This document shows, piece by piece, positions 1 through 9,150 of a DNA stretch of 64,000 bases. Both the position numbers and the translations under genes were made by a program. Every line of letters starts with the position of its first letter. The stretch's first letter is position 1. The notes beneath the pieces were generated by a model. It saw only the letters and a program-made list of their open reading frames with translations, did not search any database and was not told the origin of the DNA. The stretch is from Acinetobacter kanungonis (GTDB lineage Bacteria > Pseudomonadota > Gammaproteobacteria > Pseudomonadales > Moraxellaceae). The stretch covers positions 124,001 to 188,000 of the forward strand of contig NZ_JAACKC010000006.1 in the NCBI RefSeq assembly GCF_009939195.1. Direction: 5' to 3'.

Positions 1-1192
1 ACCAGAACAACGGCGACTGTGAACAGTCAATCGCTAAGGTTCCGACTTCTCCTGTTGCTACTTCCTGATGTTGTTCATTCAGGACTGCGAAGCGATGCCC
101 AGGGATAGCAAAGCCCGCAGAACCGACTTTTTTAGGGTGCTCCAATGCATGATGATTGGCTATCACCATCCCTAATTCTGTTTGACCATATTGGTCGTAA
201 ATATTAACGTCTAAATCGTGATTAAACCAATGAATCACTTCAGGTGTTAAGGGTTCACCCGCACTACTCACAGCACGCAAATGCTGTTTAATCGATGCAT
301 CAAATTTTTCTTTAAAGCCAAAGAACATGCGAAAAGCGGTTGGCGAACCTGTCAGATTTGAAACTTTATGTTTTTTAATGACTGCAATGGCTTGGTCTAC
401 ATTAAATGCACGCTCATCCATGATGATGCTATGACCTAAACTGAGAGGACCTGTAATACCATAATACAAACCATACGCCCAACCAGGGTCGGCAAGATTC
501 CAGAAAGAATCTTCATCACGCAAATCGACTGCATGCGTCATATAACCTTTAAAAGCCAAGATCGCACGTAATGGCACAGGTACAGACTTGGCTAGCCCTG
601 TTGTACCTGAAGTAAACATCATCAAAAAGTCATCATCAAAATCACGCAGTACTGGCGCACATTCCGTTTGGTGTTCATCAAGTTCTTGCCAAAAGTCTGG
701 ATCTGTTTTTACACAGCTTTCACCAGAATGCACGGTCAGGATGTGCGAGATTTGAATTTGATTCAGCTTCACGCGTTGCTCTGCATTGGTCACAATCAAT
801 TGCGTATTTGCAACTTGAATACGATGCTCTATCGCTTTCGATTCAAATGCGGTAAACAGTGGCTGATAGATTGCACCGATCCGCCAAGTGGCGAGAACAG
901 TAATCAGTAATTCAGGTGTCCGTGGTAATAAACCTGCGACACAATCACCCTCCTTGATACCGAGCTGTATAAAATAGTTTGCCAATTTCCCAGAAGCTTC
1001 AGCCAGTTGCTCAAAGCTCCAGCACTGCGACTCACCGTGCTTACCTTCCCAGAATAAAGCGGTCTTGTTTTGCCCCAAATAACGTTCGCAACATTCAACA
1101 TAAGCATTTATGGCTTGAGGCGTACCCACCAAATGATTCTGGATCGCTTGTTCAACATCAAATTCTTGATTGGCTTCTACTAATGTCTTCAT
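1..1192 (-). CDS. Acyl-CoA synthetase (AMP-binding), 3' end outside window
   Basis: Predicted ATP-dependent acid:CoA ligase that activates a carboxylic acid as an acyl-adenylate and then an acyl-CoA. The frame is open from the ATG at 1192 (MKTLVEANQEFDVEQAI) to the left edge, about 397 codons. The adenylate-forming P-loop is visible (MFTSGTTGLAKS, near residue 195), as is the YDQYGQTELG motif near residue 331, then the GTLAID segment typical of medium-chain or acetyl-type synthetases. The C-terminal lysine domain lies outside the window. It is 193 bp downstream of an acyl-CoA dehydrogenase on the same strand and probably supplies its substrate. The acid cannot be named from sequence. Confidence 0.9.
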   Translation of the reverse strand, partial: MKTLVEANQEFDVEQAIQNHLVGTPQAINAYVECCERYLGQNKTALFWEGKHGESQCWSFEQLAEASGKLANYFIQLGIKEGDCVAGLLPRTPELLITVLATWRIGAIYQPLFTAFESKAIEHRIQVANTQLIVTNAEQRVKLNQIQISHILTVHSGESCVKTDPDFWQELDEHQTECAPVLRDFDDDFLMMFTSGTTGLAKSVPVPLRAILAFKGYMTHAVDLRDEDSFWNLADPGWAYGLYYGITGPLSLGHSIIMDERAFNVDQAIAVIKKHKVSNLTGSPTAFRMFFGFKEKFDASIKQHLRAVSSAGEPLTPEVIHWFNHDLDVNIYDQYGQTELGMVIANHHALEHPKKVGSAGFAIPGHRFAVLNEQHQEVATGEVGTLAIDCSQSPLFW

Positions 1193-1385
1193 GACAACAA
1201 CCTCTTTCCCTTGTGCAAAGCATCACGCCTTGTTCTTCATCTTTATTGTTTTCCACAATCAATTCTATGATTGGGTGATCTGTACTTAGATAATCATGTC
1301 TTGATGGCTACGACAATTTCCAAATCCATCAATCATCTTGCTGTTTTATGCACATTGAGAGCATGCCGTCTCAATGTGCTTATTA

Positions 1386-2522
1386 TTAAGCTTGGGTAAT
1401 TTCTCGTGCGATCAGCAGTCTTTGAATATCAGAGGCACCCTCATAAATCTGACTGACCCGCACATCACGGTAAATCCGCTCTACAGGAAAATCATTGACG
1501 TAACCATAGCCGCCATAAATCTGTATGGCATCTGAACAGACGCGTTCCGCCATGGTTGATGCAAACAATTTCGCCATGGAGGCTTCTTTCAAGCAAGGCT
1601 GTCCTGCATCTTTAAGACTTGCGGCATGAAAAATTAGTTGTCGTGCTGCCTCAATTTGCGTGGCCATGTCAGCTAATCGAAATGCGACTGCTTGATGCTG
1701 TACCAACTCCACCCCAAAGGTTTTGCGTTCATTGGCATATTCAATGGCAGCATCTAAAGCTGCACGCGCCATACCCACCGATTGCGCAGCAATCCCAATA
1801 CGACCTGATTCCAAATTGGATAATGCAATCTTGTAGCCTTGCCCTTCTTCACCCAAAATATTTTCAGCAGGAATTCGGCAATTCTCAAACACGATGGTGG
1901 CCGTGTCCGAGCAGTTCTGCCCCATTTTTTCCTCAATCCGTGACACGATATAACCCAGCGTATCTGTAGGTACTAGGAAACAAGAAATGCCTTTTTTACC
2001 TGCGGATTTATCCGTCACGGCAAAGACGATGGCTAACTGTGCATGCTTGCCCGTGGTAATAAATTGCTTGGTGCCATTGAGTACCCATGTATCCCCGTCA
2101 CGCTCTGCTCGACATTGTAGCGCTCCTGCATCTGAACCTGCTTGCGGTTCAGTCAAACAGAAACACCCTAACCACTCTCCTGTTGCCAGTTTCGCCAGAT
2201 ATTTTTGCTTTTGCTGTTCTGTACCATATTTATAGGTAATACCGCAGGGCAATGAATTTTGAACACTGACGATGGTCGAGATTGCACCATCTCCCGCGGC
2301 AATTTCTTCTAGCGCTAAAACCAAGGAAACATAATCGAGTCCTGCACCTCCCCATTCCAATGGAATGGTCATACCCAAGGCACCCAGCTCACCCAATTGC
2401 TTTAATTCTTCGGCAGGAAATTGTCCAGTCTTGTCCCGTTCAGCAGCCGTCGGTTTCAGTTGTGACTGCGAAAAATCGCGCAACATGTCCTGAATCATTT
2501 TTTGTTCATCATTTAAAATCAT
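1386..2522 (-). CDS. Acyl-CoA dehydrogenase (short/branched-chain type)
   Basis: FAD-dependent alpha,beta-dehydrogenation of an acyl-CoA, with electrons normally passed to ETF. The 378 residues are full family length. The order is the N-terminal helical domain, the middle beta domain with CLTEPQAGSDAG (near 121-132) and the substrate/FAD strand ending FITTGKHA, then the C-terminal helical domain. The YEGASDIQR motif near the C-terminus places the expected catalytic glutamate at about Glu361, as in short-chain and short/branched-chain enzymes. It lies between the SDR gene upstream and the acyl-CoA synthetase downstream, all on the minus strand, suggesting one catabolic operon. Exact chain specificity is not readable. 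Confidence 0.92.
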   Translation of the reverse strand: MILNDEQKMIQDMLRDFSQSQLKPTAAERDKTGQFPAEELKQLGELGALGMTIPLEWGGAGLDYVSLVLALEEIAAGDGAISTIVSVQNSLPCGITYKYGTEQQKQKYLAKLATGEWLGCFCLTEPQAGSDAGALQCRAERDGDTWVLNGTKQFITTGKHAQLAIVFAVTDKSAGKKGISCFLVPTDTLGYIVSRIEEKMGQNCSDTATIVFENCRIPAENILGEEGQGYKIALSNLESGRIGIAAQSVGMARAALDAAIEYANERKTFGVELVQHQAVAFRLADMATQIEAARQLIFHAASLKDAGQPCLKEASMAKLFASTMAERVCSDAIQIYGGYGYVNDFPVERIYRDVRVSQIYEGASDIQRLLIAREITQA

Positions 2523-2603
2523 CTAGATCCTCTTACTTATTCTTTGCTTTTCGATCTGCACTTCCAAATTGTGCAATTGCATCATCAATTACAATATTTA
2601 GTT

Positions 2604-3374
2604 TTATTTTGGCGCCATACGAATTGCACCATCTAAACGAATCACTTCACCATTTAGATAAGTATTTTCAATGATGTGTCCAACTAGACTTGCAAATTCT
2701 TCAGGCTTGGCTAAACGCGGTGGGAACGGCACCATTTGCCCCAAAGCATCCTGTACATTTTGCGGCATGCCTTTAAGCATGGGTGTTTCCATAATACCCG
2801 GTGCAATGGTCATCACGCGAATCGCATTGCGCGCCAGTTCACGCGCTAGGGGTAAGGTCATCGCCACAATCGCACCTTTTGAAGCCGAATACGCTGCTTG
2901 TCCAATCTGACCATCATAGGCAGCCACCGAAGCGGTATTGATAATCACCCCACGCTCTTCTTCATCTTGTTGCAATTCATATTTCGCCATCAATTCGGCA
3001 GCGAAACGAATCATGTTAAAACTGCCTGTGACATTCACATCCAAGACTTTCTGGAACATGGCAAGATCATGCAAACCTTCACGACCGAGAACTTTGGCAG
3101 ATGGTGCAATCCCTGCACAATTCACCAAACCATTCAGTTGACCAAAATCCTGCTCAACATTTAAAAAGAAAGACTTGACTGCTTGTTCATTGGTTACATC
3201 TAAGGGATAAAATTTCGAGTTATCTCCCAAATGCTGCTTTAAGGCGTAACCCAGTTCCTGATTCATATCGACAAAAGCAACTTTAGCACCCACATGCACT
3301 AAAAATTTAACGGTTGCTGCACCTAAACCTGACGCACCACCTGTAACGACAAATACTTTATTCTGAAGTTTCAT
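2604..3374 (-). CDS. HSD17B10-like 3-hydroxyacyl-CoA dehydrogenase (SDR)
   Basis: Short-chain dehydrogenase of 256 residues that should oxidise a 3-hydroxyacyl-CoA (for example 3-hydroxy-2-methylbutyryl-CoA) with NAD+. The cofactor motif TGGASGLG is at residues 11-18, NCAG near 85-88, and the Ser149/Tyr162/Lys166 triad is present (YSASK). The C-terminal stretch with PFPPRL, NGEVIRLDGAIRM strongly resembles human type-10 hydroxyacyl-CoA dehydrogenase. The ATG at 3374 is chosen over upstream in-frame starts (3404, 3449) because AGGACAGGG sits just before it and the protein then starts as the family does. First gene of the presumed operon with the dehydrogenase and synthetase, divergent from an AraC regulator. 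Confidence 0.9.
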   Translation of the reverse strand: MKLQNKVFVVTGGASGLGAATVKFLVHVGAKVAFVDMNQELGYALKQHLGDNSKFYPLDVTNEQAVKSFFLNVEQDFGQLNGLVNCAGIAPSAKVLGREGLHDLAMFQKVLDVNVTGSFNMIRFAAELMAKYELQQDEEERGVIINTASVAAYDGQIGQAAYSASKGAIVAMTLPLARELARNAIRVMTIAPGIMETPMLKGMPQNVQDALGQMVPFPPRLAKPEEFASLVGHIIENTYLNGEVIRLDGAIRMAPK

Positions 3375-3515
3375 TTTCCCTGTCCTATCTTTTTGAAAGT
3401 TCATACTCGACTTTAGCTGCAGAGTAAACAGTGTCAAGCTTGAGTACAATTTCCAAATATTGCATTCTTTATGATGGATTTGGACAGTGGAATGTCATGA
3501 AATTTGGGTTTATAC

Positions 3516-4535
3516 ATGCACGAACAACAATTAACGTATGACAAAGGCAGTATTTCGATGAATTTGGTGCAGGAAGCAATCCTTTCTGCTCATCATCAAG
3601 GACTCAACATTCAGGAAATTCTGCACAGCGCAGGTATTCCAGCAGAATTTATGCAATCCAATAAAGCCCGCGTATCCATTTCTCAATACGCCCAGCTCTG
3701 GATTGAACTTGCCAATCGCATGAATGATGAATTCTTCGGGATGGATCAGCATGCGTTACGGCGTGGTAGTTATCAATTTATTTCCAAAGCCGTCATTCAA
3801 GCTGAAACCTTAGAAAAAGCACTGAAAGATATTTTGAAATTCTTTAACCTAATTCTGGATGATTTCCAAAGTGAGTTAGTCCTAGAACAAAATATCGCGC
3901 GAATTATCATTCACGACAAGAAGCAACCTAAGCGCATGTTTAGTTATGCAACTTACCTGATGTTGATCCATACCTTAATGTGTTGGTTAGCCAGCCAACG
4001 TATTCCTTTAAATCAAATCCAGCTCAAATGTGAAAAACCCATTGCAGATGAAGATTACCGTATTCGCTTCTGTTCCAATATTTCCTATCTTGCTTCACAA
4101 AACAGTGTTGAGTTTGATCGTGACTTTTTAAACATTAAAATTAAGCAGGATAAAAAATCATGGTATGAGTTTATTTCACAAACGCCGCATAACCTTCTGG
4201 TTCGTTTCAAAAATCCGAATGCACTCAGTACGCAGGTGCGCAAATATTTATTACAAGTTCCACCTGCCGAATGGATCGAACTGAATGTATTGGCACAGCA
4301 ACTCAATATGTCGGAAGCCACGGTTAGACGTCGCCTTAATAGTGAAGGTTGTAACTACCAACAGTTAAAAAATGATATTCGACGTGATACCGCCATTGAA
4401 CTCTTGAGCAGAACTGACAAAGCCCTGCATGAAATTAGTGATGAACTGAATTTCCATGACCCAAGTGCTTTCCACCGCGCCTTTAAAAAATGGACAGGCG
4501 TCAGTCCAGGCGCTTATCGGCAATCCAAAGAATAA
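3516..4535 (+). CDS. AraC-family regulator with arabinose-binding-like N-domain
   Basis: DNA-binding regulator of about 339 residues. The N-terminal two thirds match the effector/oligomerisation domain of the OruR/ArgR-like AraC group (GSISMNLVQEAI near the start). The C-terminal 100 residues carry two helix-turn-helices (LAQQLNMSEATVRRRLNSEG and DELNFHDPSAFHRAFKKWTG). It is divergent from the SDR/dehydrogenase/synthetase cluster with about 140 bp between starts, so it is the natural candidate activator of that cluster. ATG 3516 is taken; a TTG at 3504 and an ATG at 3558 are also in frame. The inducer is unknown, probably an acid or acyl-CoA. Confidence 0.85.
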   Translation: MHEQQLTYDKGSISMNLVQEAILSAHHQGLNIQEILHSAGIPAEFMQSNKARVSISQYAQLWIELANRMNDEFFGMDQHALRRGSYQFISKAVIQAETLEKALKDILKFFNLILDDFQSELVLEQNIARIIIHDKKQPKRMFSYATYLMLIHTLMCWLASQRIPLNQIQLKCEKPIADEDYRIRFCSNISYLASQNSVEFDRDFLNIKIKQDKKSWYEFISQTPHNLLVRFKNPNALSTQVRKYLLQVPPAEWIELNVLAQQLNMSEATVRRRLNSEGCNYQQLKNDIRRDTAIELLSRTDKALHEISDELNFHDPSAFHRAFKKWTGVSPGAYRQSKE

Positions 4536-4710
4536 AAGCTCTGGCAAAAGATTGACGTTCATCCAGGCGTAAAAATTACTCATCAGTCATCCATTTTATT
4601 TGTATTGAACTGCTTTTTAGTTTATTTTTCACTCAATTTTAAAGCATTGCTTAATGCTTATTTCGGCTGTACTCCTCCTGTTTTATCACCTTAACTTAAA
4701 GGCATACGAT

Positions 4711-5061
4711 ATGTTTAAGATGATTGATGTACTAGATCAAACTCTGGTGCAGAATTTTACCCATTCTCTAAACTCCCCAACTGAATTAGATGATTTATTT
4801 CGTCAAAGCCTGTTAGATCTTTCTGAAATTGAGCTACAAAATGTGGTTGCTCATTTCTTTGCACAAGATAATGCACTCGCCAAAGCCAAAGCGCTTGAGC
4901 TAAGTGATGAAGCGATTCAAAACCTACAAACAGGTGAAAACCTGACTCAAGGTACTGCACTGACGCATACTTCAAAAATTGTGGCATTGTGCTTGGCAGA
5001 AGAAATTGATGCATTGTCTCAAGTTCAGATTTCTGAAATTTCTACAGACTATTTCGTGTAA
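4711..5061 (+). CDS. Small acidic protein of unknown function
   Basis: Hypothetical protein of 116 residues starting MFKMIDVLDQTLVQNF. It is rich in Leu, Glu and Gln and looks all-helical. It has no signal peptide and no membrane segment from this start, and I recognise no family. ATG 4711 is preferred because AAAGG lies about 9 nt upstream; an in-frame ATG at 4654 would add a hydrophobic leader (MLISAVLLLFYHL) without a good ribosome site. It is monocistronic: a strong terminator follows directly, and the AraC gene upstream ends 175 bp earlier. Base composition is like its neighbours. Confidence 0.65.
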   Translation: MFKMIDVLDQTLVQNFTHSLNSPTELDDLFRQSLLDLSEIELQNVVAHFFAQDNALAKAKALELSDEAIQNLQTGENLTQGTALTHTSKIVALCLAEEIDALSQVQISEISTDYFV

Positions 5062-5090
5062 TCGAAGCAATTTTTTCCTTACCCGATCAA

Positions 5091-5123
5091 GAAAAGACGA
5101 CACAACTGTCGTCTTTTCTTTTT
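5091..5123 (+). terminator. Intrinsic terminator after the 116-aa gene
   Basis: A 12-bp perfect stem (GAAAAGACGACA / TGTCGTCTTTTC) with a CAAC loop, followed by TTTTT. It separates the small unknown gene from the bestrophin gene. Confidence 0.9.
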
Positions 5124-5199
5124 AAATGACTGTACTGTTACTTGCGCTTCATGGTTTGTCTATGGAACACTGTGAATGTTCTTTAGATGGTGTAGATCG

Positions 5200-6111
5200 A
5201 TGATTGTTCGGGATAAAAATAATAGTTTCAAATTACTTTTTGCTTGGTCTGGCACAATTTTACCTAAAGTACTCCCTGCACTATTCATTGTTGTCTTTAT
5301 TTCAGCCGTTCTGGTTTATCTTTCTTCCCATCAATTTTTTAACATTCCTGCGGTACCAGCCATTGGTTTTACCATTTTTGGTATCATCCTTTCGATCTTT
5401 TTAAGTTTCCGAAACAATGCCTGTTATGACCGCTGGTGGGAAGGTCGAAAACTCTGGGGTGCGCTTATTGCCAATTCACGACATATCTCGCGTGATTCAC
5501 ATGTTCTCAATTCTGAACACCGCGACATACTCATGTACCGTGTCATGCTGTTTACCCATTTACTGCGTGACCGTTTAAGAGCGCAACCACAATCTTTCGA
5601 GTTTTATCACGATAAAGTTGGGTTTAGCAGCTTGCAACTACAACAACTTTCTAAAAAAATTAATGCCGCTCAGTTTGTACTGGAAGCCATTCAAAAGGAT
5701 TTGGTACAGGCTTTACGTCACGGAGAAATTTCCGACATTATTTATCATAGTTTAAACCAGCACATTGTCGAACTAGGCAATATTCAGGCAGGCTGTGATC
5801 GTATTTTAAGTACACCCTTACCTTTTTCTTATTCGGTGCTGTTACACCGTACAGTTTATTGCTTCTGTTTTATTTTACCCTTTAGTCTTGAAGCAAGTTT
5901 AGGGATTTGGACCCCGATCTTGGTCGGCTTAATTGCCTACTTATTTTTGGGTTTGGATGCTTTAAGCTCCCAAATTGAAGAACCTTTTGGGCTGCAAGAC
6001 AATGATTTACCCCTCAATTCGATTGTACGATTAATTGAGCGAGAAATGTCTGAGTCGCTTGATATCGAATTGCCTCCTGCCATTCAAGCTATTCAGAATA
6101 ATTTAACTTAG
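5200..6111 (+). CDS. Bestrophin-like channel protein (UPF0187)
   Basis: Inner-membrane protein of 303 residues in the bacterial bestrophin family, pentameric ion channels related to eukaryotic chloride channels. It starts MIVRDKNNSFKLLFAWSGTI, as family members do. A hydrophobic pair follows (LPALFIVVFISAVLVYLS and IGFTIFGIILSIFLSF), then the conserved FRNNACYDRWWEGRKLWG signature. A second membrane pair lies near residues 210-255, with the conserved GLDALSSQIEEPFG downstream. ATG 5200 matches the family start; an ATG at 5176 would add an unlikely leader. Ion selectivity is unknown; bacterial relatives can be cation selective. It is convergent with prmC across a shared terminator. Confidence 0.88.
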   Translation: MIVRDKNNSFKLLFAWSGTILPKVLPALFIVVFISAVLVYLSSHQFFNIPAVPAIGFTIFGIILSIFLSFRNNACYDRWWEGRKLWGALIANSRHISRDSHVLNSEHRDILMYRVMLFTHLLRDRLRAQPQSFEFYHDKVGFSSLQLQQLSKKINAAQFVLEAIQKDLVQALRHGEISDIIYHSLNQHIVELGNIQAGCDRILSTPLPFSYSVLLHRTVYCFCFILPFSLEASLGIWTPILVGLIAYLFLGLDALSSQIEEPFGLQDNDLPLNSIVRLIEREMSESLDIELPPAIQAIQNNLT

Positions 6112-6166
6112 TTGTTGTAGATTTTAGACAATTCAGCACTCTTTAACATCGACCTTATCTTGAATA

Positions 6167-6196
6167 AAAAAGCACAACCTTTTGGATGTGCTTTTT
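6167..6196. terminator. Bidirectional terminator between bestrophin gene and prmC
   Basis: AAAAAGCACA / TGTGCTTTTT stem with an inner CC-tttt-GG. It has A and T tracts on both sides, so it can serve both convergent genes. Confidence 0.85.
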
Positions 6197-6222
6197 CATT
6201 TAATGAGTATCTCGCTAGATAA

Positions 6223-7038
6223 TTATGGTAGTTGCCCTAAAGTCACACGGTCATTACCACCGTAGTCTTTAACAGTTTTTACTTCGATAAAACCTGCGGA
6301 CTTAAAGATATTCCGTACGGACTCACCTTGATCATAGCCATGTTCAAGTACAATCCAACCTTGCGCGGCTAACCACTTTTTACCCTGCTGAACAATATGT
6401 TCGATATCAGCCAAACCTTGTTTGTCTGCGACTAAAGCCCGTTCAGGCTCAGAAGCCAAATGCAACATATGCTCATCAGTCGCATCAATATAAGGTGGAT
6501 TCGACACAATCACATCAAAATATTGACGATTCAGCGCAGCAAACCAACTACCCAAAAAGAACTTCACCTGTGTCAGATCATGCTTTTCTGCATTATGCAA
6601 AGCAACTTCTAAAGTTGGTTCATAGATATCTGTTGCAACAACTGACCAGTTTGGACGCTCACTCGCCAATGATAAGGCGATTGCACCCGTACCTGTGCCT
6701 AAATCCACAACACGCGTATCTTCAGGCAAATCAAGGCGCAAAACAGTTTCAACTAGCACTTCGGTATCAGGACGTGGCACTAAAGTATCTTTAGTTACAG
6801 TCAGATCTAGTGTCCAGAAAGGTTGCGAGCCCGTGACATAAGCCAAAGGTTCACCTGCTGCAATACGCGCCAAACCATCTACATAAGCCTGTTCTTGCTC
6901 TGCTGTAAGTTCTTGTGCAGATTTAAGTGATAAATCAAAAGCATCAATTTTTAGAATATGCTCAAGTAACCAAGCATTTTCTTGACGCTCATAACTTTCC
7001 ACTTCTCCACGTAAGGCTAAAGCCTGCGCAATATTCAT
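6223..7038 (-). CDS. prmC: Peptide chain release factor glutamine methyltransferase
   Basis: Cytoplasmic SAM-dependent enzyme that methylates the glutamine of the GGQ motif in release factors 1 and 2. It has 271 residues, the usual length. The N-terminal helical domain is followed by the Rossmann methyltransferase fold with DLGTGTG (112-118) and the substrate-binding NPPY motif at 180-183. The start codon overlaps the stop of prfA by one base (TAATG), so translation is probably coupled. The gene order prfA-prmC is the common one in Proteobacteria, and the substrate is encoded directly upstream. Confidence 0.97.
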   Translation of the reverse strand: MNIAQALALRGEVESYERQENAWLLEHILKIDAFDLSLKSAQELTAEQEQAYVDGLARIAAGEPLAYVTGSQPFWTLDLTVTKDTLVPRPDTEVLVETVLRLDLPEDTRVVDLGTGTGAIALSLASERPNWSVVATDIYEPTLEVALHNAEKHDLTQVKFFLGSWFAALNRQYFDVIVSNPPYIDATDEHMLHLASEPERALVADKQGLADIEHIVQQGKKWLAAQGWIVLEHGYDQGESVRNIFKSAGFIEVKTVKDYGGNDRVTLGQLP

Positions 7039-8126
7039 TAGCCACCATTTTGCTGAGCAAGCATTGCCAATTGATCCGCTTGATATTCGCGATGTAAGCT
7101 ATCCAGCAATTCATTCAAATCACCTTCCATCACTGAATCCAACTTATACAACGTTAAGTTAATGCGATGGTCAGTCATACGACCTTGCGGATAGTTATAC
7201 GTACGAATACGTTCAGAGCGGTCACCTGAACCAACCAAATCACGACGCATTTCTGAAGTCGCCGCATCAGCCGCTGCACGCTTTGCATTTTCTAAGCGAG
7301 AAGCCAATAATGCCATCGCTTTGGCTTTATTCTTATGCTGCGAACGTTCTTCCTGACATTCCACGACTGTGCCTGTTGGAATATGAGTAATACGCACGGC
7401 TGAATCTGTTTTATTGACGTGCTGACCACCCGCACCTGATGCACGGTAAGTATCAATACGTAAATCGGATGGGTTAATGTCTACCGTGGTGTCTACATCA
7501 ATTTCAGGCAAAATCGCGACTGTACATGCTGAGGTATGAACTCGACCTTGAGACTCCGTTGCAGGAACACGTTGTACACGATGTGCGCCACTTTCAAACT
7601 TTAAGCGACCATATACGCCTTCACCATTCACTAAGCAGATAACTTCTTTATAGCCGCCATGCTCACCTTCATTTTCAGAAAGCACTTCAATACGCCAACC
7701 ACGAGATTCAGCATATTTACTATACATACGGAATAAATCGCCTGAGAAAATCGCAGCTTCATCACCCCCTGTCCCTGCACGAATTTCTAGATAGGCGGAG
7801 TTGGCATCATTTGGGTCTTTTGGAATCATCAGGATATTTAAATCAGCTTCAAGCTGTTCAATAATCGCTTTATTTTCCTTGATTTCTTCCTGAGCCATTT
7901 CTTTAAAGTCTGGATCAGACAACATTGTTTCAGCAGTTTCAATGTCTTTTTCTGCTTGTCTGTACTTAGACCAAACTTCAGTAATTTCCGTTAAATCATT
8001 ATGTTCGCGCGATAATTGACGAAAACGCTTATTATCTGAAATAACTTCAGCGTCTGCTAATAATGCTGTTAATTCTTCGTGACGGTCAGAAAGTTGATCC
8101 AATCGCAAACGTAACGATTCTTTCAT
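7038..8126 (-). CDS. prfA: Peptide chain release factor 1
   Basis: Terminates translation at UAA and UAG. It has 362 residues. The PAT tripeptide that reads the stop codon is at 188-190, and the GGQ motif that triggers peptide release is at 233-235, within [18 protein letters not shown] (rather than SPF) identifies it as RF1. The stop overlaps the prmC start. Only a weak Shine-Dalgarno sequence precedes the ATG at 8126. An approximately 350-bp AT-rich intergenic region lies upstream. Confidence 0.98.
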   Translation of the reverse strand: MKESLRLRLDQLSDRHEELTALLADAEVISDNKRFRQLSREHNDLTEITEVWSKYRQAEKDIETAETMLSDPDFKEMAQEEIKENKAIIEQLEADLNILMIPKDPNDANSAYLEIRAGTGGDEAAIFSGDLFRMYSKYAESRGWRIEVLSENEGEHGGYKEVICLVNGEGVYGRLKFESGAHRVQRVPATESQGRVHTSACTVAILPEIDVDTTVDINPSDLRIDTYRASGAGGQHVNKTDSAVRITHIPTGTVVECQEERSQHKNKAKAMALLASRLENAKRAAADAATSEMRRDLVGSGDRSERIRTYNYPQGRMTDHRINLTLYKLDSVMEGDLNELLDSLHREYQADQLAMLAQQNGG

Positions 8127-8482
8127 TGTTTAATCGATCTCAATAGCCAAAGCAGCCCAAATCAAGCTGCACAATTTCAAAATTGCGCATAGTTTACCGA
8201 TTCTGCCCTTTAATTGACATATTTATATGTGGTGAAATCGGGTTTCTATTTTTTATGAAGATTGAATTTAAAAGGCACTTAATTCAGCACAATCAATTGA
8301 TTTAAATTTAATCAATCAGCATAAAACAAGCCATAAAATAGACGATTTTAATCAAACTTATACAAAGCACTCACTTAACAGTACAACATTAAGCCCCGCT
8401 CTCCATATTTGCACAGATGCCTTTTGTTACATTTGCCGCATCAAAAATATATTACGTCCGTAGTTTGGACATGGAGAACACC
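8127..8482. other. Intergenic region upstream of prfA and the glycine-zipper gene
   Basis: About 356 bp with no credible gene. It must contain the divergent promoters for prfA (minus) and the first glycine-zipper protein (plus). One visible structure is a dyad ATTGATT-N7-AATCAAT at 8296-8316, which could be an operator or a small hairpin. Confidence 0.5.
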
Positions 8483-8914
8483 ATGAAACTGAATGTTGTT
8501 TTATTAAGTACTGCATTGGCAGCTTCTTCACTCATGACAATCAACGCTCATGCAGACAGCACAACGCGTGTTGCCGCAGCAAGTGCACTCGGTAGCGTAG
8601 CTGGCACAGCAGTTGGTAAAAGCATGGGTGGCAATACAGGTGCAACCATTGGTGCTGCACTCGGTGGCGCTGGTGGTGCTGCTGTAGCAAGTGACCGTCG
8701 TAACCGTACTGAATCTGCAATTGGTGGTGCAATCGGTGGTGGTACAGGCTATACCGTTGGTAAAAGCATGGGCGGCACCAGCGGTGGTTATGTCGGCTCA
8801 GCTTTAGGTGCTGCAGGTGGTGCTGCGTTAGGTAATAAGATTTCGAAAGATAAGGCTGAAGAAAAAGCGAAATCATCACGTAAATACAAAAAACGTCACC
8901 GCCACTACCGTTAA
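8483..8914 (+). CDS. Exported glycine-zipper protein (paralogue 1)
   Basis: A 143-residue exported protein. A signal peptide (MKLNVVLLSTALAASSLMTINAHA) is followed by a central region of small residues with repeated GxxxG patterns (GSVAGTAVGKSMGG, GAALGGAGGAAVAS, GYVGSALGAAGGAALG), typical of glycine-zipper membrane-inserting segments. The tail is very basic (KYKKRHRHYR). Function is unknown; glycine-zipper proteins usually associate with or span the outer membrane. ATG 8483 is chosen because TGGAG lies 7 nt upstream and it opens the signal peptide; upstream in-frame ATGs at 8417 and 8471 lack these. A close paralogue follows at 9151. Confidence 0.8.
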   Translation: MKLNVVLLSTALAASSLMTINAHADSTTRVAAASALGSVAGTAVGKSMGGNTGATIGAALGGAGGAAVASDRRNRTESAIGGAIGGGTGYTVGKSMGGTSGGYVGSALGAAGGAALGNKISKDKAEEKAKSSRKYKKRHRHYR

Positions 8915-8932
8915 TTTTATTACGCCATAGCC

Positions 8933-8958
8933 AACAAGCACCTTCGGGTGCTTGTTTT
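8933..8958 (+). terminator. Terminator after glycine-zipper gene 1
   Basis: AACAAGCACC-TTCG-GGTGCTTGTT, a 10-bp stem with a TTCG tetraloop, then TTTT. Confidence 0.92.
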
Positions 8959-9150
8959 GCGCCAATACTCAAGTTTTTGATTTTTGAAATGACAGACTCA
9001 GCAGAAGTGTAATTGTGAATATGTTGTGTAGAGAACTCACAGAGTCATGACAAAACCCTCATTCACACATACAAAGCCCTTCATTTTAAACCATCAGCAT
9101 TGTTTTAAATTGGACTTAAGCGTAAAGCACTATTAAAAATGGAGTTTGTA

